A program made the translations under genes and the position numbers. A stretch of DNA of 36,921 nucleotides from Opitutaceae bacterium (GTDB taxonomy: Bacteria; Verrucomicrobiota; Verrucomicrobiia; Opitutales; Opitutaceae), in NCBI GenBank assembly GCA_014376585.1, contig JACMRG010000027.1, forward strand, positions 1-36,921, read 5' to 3'. Below are positions 35,411 through 36,921 of this stretch, one piece after another. Under the pieces are notes generated by a model. It was not told the DNA's origin, made no database searches, and saw only the letters and a program-made list of their open reading frames with translations. Positions within the stretch are counted from its first letter, which is position 1; every line of letters begins with the position of its first letter.

Positions 35411-36529
35411 ATGGTCATCACGCGCCTTGAAACCCTTCACCTGCGCCCGCGTTGGCTGGTGGTGCGCGTGCACACTGATGCGGGGCTATTCGGTTTGGGC
35501 GAGGCGACGCTGGAAGGGCGTTGCCTGACGGTCGAGGCGGCGCTGCATGAGATGGAACGCTGGCTCGTCGGCCAAGATCCGCGGCGGATCGAACATATCT
35601 GGCAGCATTTGTTCCGCGGCGGTTTTTATCGCGGGGGACCGGTGCTAAGTTCGGCGCTGTCGGGCATCGACCAGGCGCTTTGGGATATTTTGGGCAAACA
35701 CCTGGGCGTGCCTGTCTATCAACTGCTGGGCGGGGCGGTGCGGGACCGCCTCCGGCTTTACGGTTGGATGAATGTCACGGCCACGGGCGACTACGTCGAA
35801 AGCGCGGCACGGCTCGCGGCGGAGCACAAATTCACCGCCTTCAAATGCACGCTCACCGAGGCGATGCGGCCGCTCGAGTCGCGGGCGGCATTGCACACCG
35901 CCGCCGAAAAATTTGCCGAGATCCGCCAGCGCCTCGGCGACGCAGTGGACATCGGCGTCGATCTGCACGGCCGTTGCAGCCCAGCGGTCAGCCGGCAGCT
36001 CGCGAAGCTGCTGGAGCCGTATCATCCGTTTTTCCTCGAAGAACCGGTGCTCGGCGACGATCCGGCGGCGCTGCGCGATCTCGCGGCGGCGACCAGCGTG
36101 CCGCTCGCAACCGGGGAACGGCTCTACACGCGCTGGCAGTTTCAGGAGCTGATCGCGCAGCGTGCGGTCGCCATCGTGCAGCCGGATGTGGCGCACGCGG
36201 GCGGCATCTCGGAACTGCGCCGCATCGCGGCGGCGGCTGAGGCACGCGGGATCGCGTTTGCGCCGCATTGCCCGCTCGGCCCGGTCGCGCTCGCGGCCTG
36301 CCTGCAGGTCGCGGCGGCGACGCCGAATTTTCTCTGCCAAGAGCACGTCACGCTCGGAGAAACGCTGCTCACGCGCCCGTTTGCCGTGAGGGAGGGCGAC
36401 GCCGAACTTCCGACGGGCCCGGGGCTCGGAATCGAGCTGGACGAGGCGAAGGTGGCCGCCGCACGGTTCGACGGCCGTTGGGACAACCCTCGGTTCACGC
36501 ACGCCGACGGGAGCCTGGCCGAGTGGTGA
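35411..36529 (+). CDS. dgoD: D-galactonate dehydratase
   Basis: A 372-residue enolase-superfamily enzyme that removes water from D-galactonate to give 2-dehydro-3-deoxy-D-galactonate. It follows E. coli DgoD closely: metal ligands D184 (VDLHGRCS), E210 (LEEPV) and E236 (TGERLY), general acid/base H186 and H286 (FAPHCPLGP), and the C-terminal GLGIELDEAKV. The capping domain (about 5-110) has GLGEATLEGR and the FRGGFYRGGP loop. The H186 in the D-x-H arrangement distinguishes galactonate dehydratase from mandelate racemase and related subgroups. ATG 35411 fits the usual start (MVITRLETLHL). The next gene, dgoK, starts 14 bases later, so the two form an operon divergent from the LacI regulator. 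Confidence 0.93.
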   Translation: MVITRLETLHLRPRWLVVRVHTDAGLFGLGEATLEGRCLTVEAALHEMERWLVGQDPRRIEHIWQHLFRGGFYRGGPVLSSALSGIDQALWDILGKHLGVPVYQLLGGAVRDRLRLYGWMNVTATGDYVESAARLAAEHKFTAFKCTLTEAMRPLESRAALHTAAEKFAEIRQRLGDAVDIGVDLHGRCSPAVSRQLAKLLEPYHPFFLEEPVLGDDPAALRDLAAATSVPLATGERLYTRWQFQELIAQRAVAIVQPDVAHAGGISELRRIAAAAEARGIAFAPHCPLGPVALAACLQVAAATPNFLCQEHVTLGETLLTRPFAVREGDAELPTGPGLGIELDEAKVAAARFDGRWDNPRFTHADGSLAEW

Positions 36530-36543
36530 GCGTGTTGCCCGCC

Positions 36544-36921
36544 ATGCTTAACACCGCGACATTTTTCGGCTGCGACTGGGGCTCGACCGCGTTTCGCCTG
36601 CGACTCGTCGAGGCGCCTTCGCGGCGGGTGCTGGGGGAACTGAGCGCACCGGCGGGAGTGAAAACGTTCACGGGTTTTCCCGCCGCCGAGCGGTCGGAGC
36701 GGATGGGGCGCTATCTGGCCGGGCGGCCGATCCTCATCACCGGCATGGCCAGCTCGAACGTGGGCTGGAAAGAGCTGCCCTACGCGATGGCGCCCTTTCC
36801 GCTGGATGGTTCGAGTGCGCGCGCAGAGGGGGTGGAGTTCACCGATACGGCCGGGCGGAGGCGGCGCGCGCTGCTTTGCTCCGGCGCGCGCACGGCGGAC
36901 GACGTGATGCGCGGCGAGGAA
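36544..36921 (+). CDS. dgoK: 2-dehydro-3-deoxygalactonokinase, N-terminal part
   Basis: The frame from ATG 36544 runs off the right edge after 126 codons. The N-terminus TATFFGCDWGSTAFRLRLVE contains the phosphate-1 signature DWGST of the DgoK sugar kinase family, followed by GRPILITGMASSNVGWKELPYA (about 60-80), also typical of DgoK. The enzyme phosphorylates 2-dehydro-3-deoxygalactonate with ATP, the second step of the De Ley-Doudoroff galactonate route. The aldolase (dgoA) is expected beyond the window. It is 14 bases after dgoD and surely in the same operon. Confidence 0.9.
   Translation, partial: MLNTATFFGCDWGSTAFRLRLVEAPSRRVLGELSAPAGVKTFTGFPAAERSERMGRYLAGRPILITGMASSNVGWKELPYAMAPFPLDGSSARAEGVEFTDTAGRRRRALLCSGARTADDVMRGEE

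Overview
The window is a high-GC bacterial chromosome segment. Its gene content points to the Verrucomicrobiota, most probably an Opitutaceae-like organism: DUF1501 and DUF1800 proteins, a planctomycete-type cytochrome protein (PSD1 family), an ECF sigma factor coupled to a FecR-like gene, a long divergent membrane pyrophosphatase and a TonB-dependent receptor in a sugar-acid locus. The taxonomic call is an inference from gene families. No rRNA gene, integrase, transposase or CRISPR array was seen.

Layout. 1-4379 holds the start of an rsmE gene (minus), a single-chain MmeI-type restriction-modification enzyme, and a PemK/MazF toxin whose antitoxin is frameshifted. 4450-6617 is housekeeping: an aldo/keto reductase, tRNA-Gly(UCC) and an arylamine N-acetyltransferase, all minus. 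6618-7152 is a long leader without a credible gene. 7153-11256 is a DUF1800 + DUF1501 export pair (the first protein carries Ig-like modules), with a large imperfect hairpin between the genes. 11516-12049 is a YkgJ-type cysteine-cluster protein. 12157-16052 is a visibly AT-richer island with an N6-adenine methyltransferase and a stand-alone PD-(D/E)XK-type protein, closed by a perfect hairpin. 16115-18580 is a membrane pyrophosphatase (minus).

18790-25350 is a probable operon: ECF sigma factor, FecR-like protein fused to a DNRLRE-like domain, PSD1/DUF1549/DUF1553 cytochrome protein with an embedded LamG-like domain, and a Tat-exported DUF1501 protein. A secreted NHL-repeat protein and an NAD-dependent epimerase follow, divergently transcribed. 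27494-36921 is a carbohydrate locus. On the minus strand lie a secreted FAD-dependent oxidoreductase, an MFS transporter, a D-lyxose isomerase-like cupin, a TonB-dependent receptor and a LacI regulator. Divergent from the regulator are D-galactonate dehydratase (dgoD) and the start of 2-dehydro-3-deoxygalactonokinase (dgoK). A DUF433 antitoxin followed by a wrecked DUF5615-type toxin sits inside this locus.

How it fits together. The right end reads as a galactonate (De Ley-Doudoroff) module under a LacI regulator, with outer- and inner-membrane transporters nearby. The middle is an export and regulation module typical of the PVC superphylum. The left third carries two unrelated restriction-modification systems and a damaged toxin-antitoxin pair, a small defence-rich zone. 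The most unusual observations are the two decayed toxin-antitoxin loci (one a frameshift that joins antitoxin to toxin in frame), the two-gene R-M island, and several strong intergenic inverted repeats.
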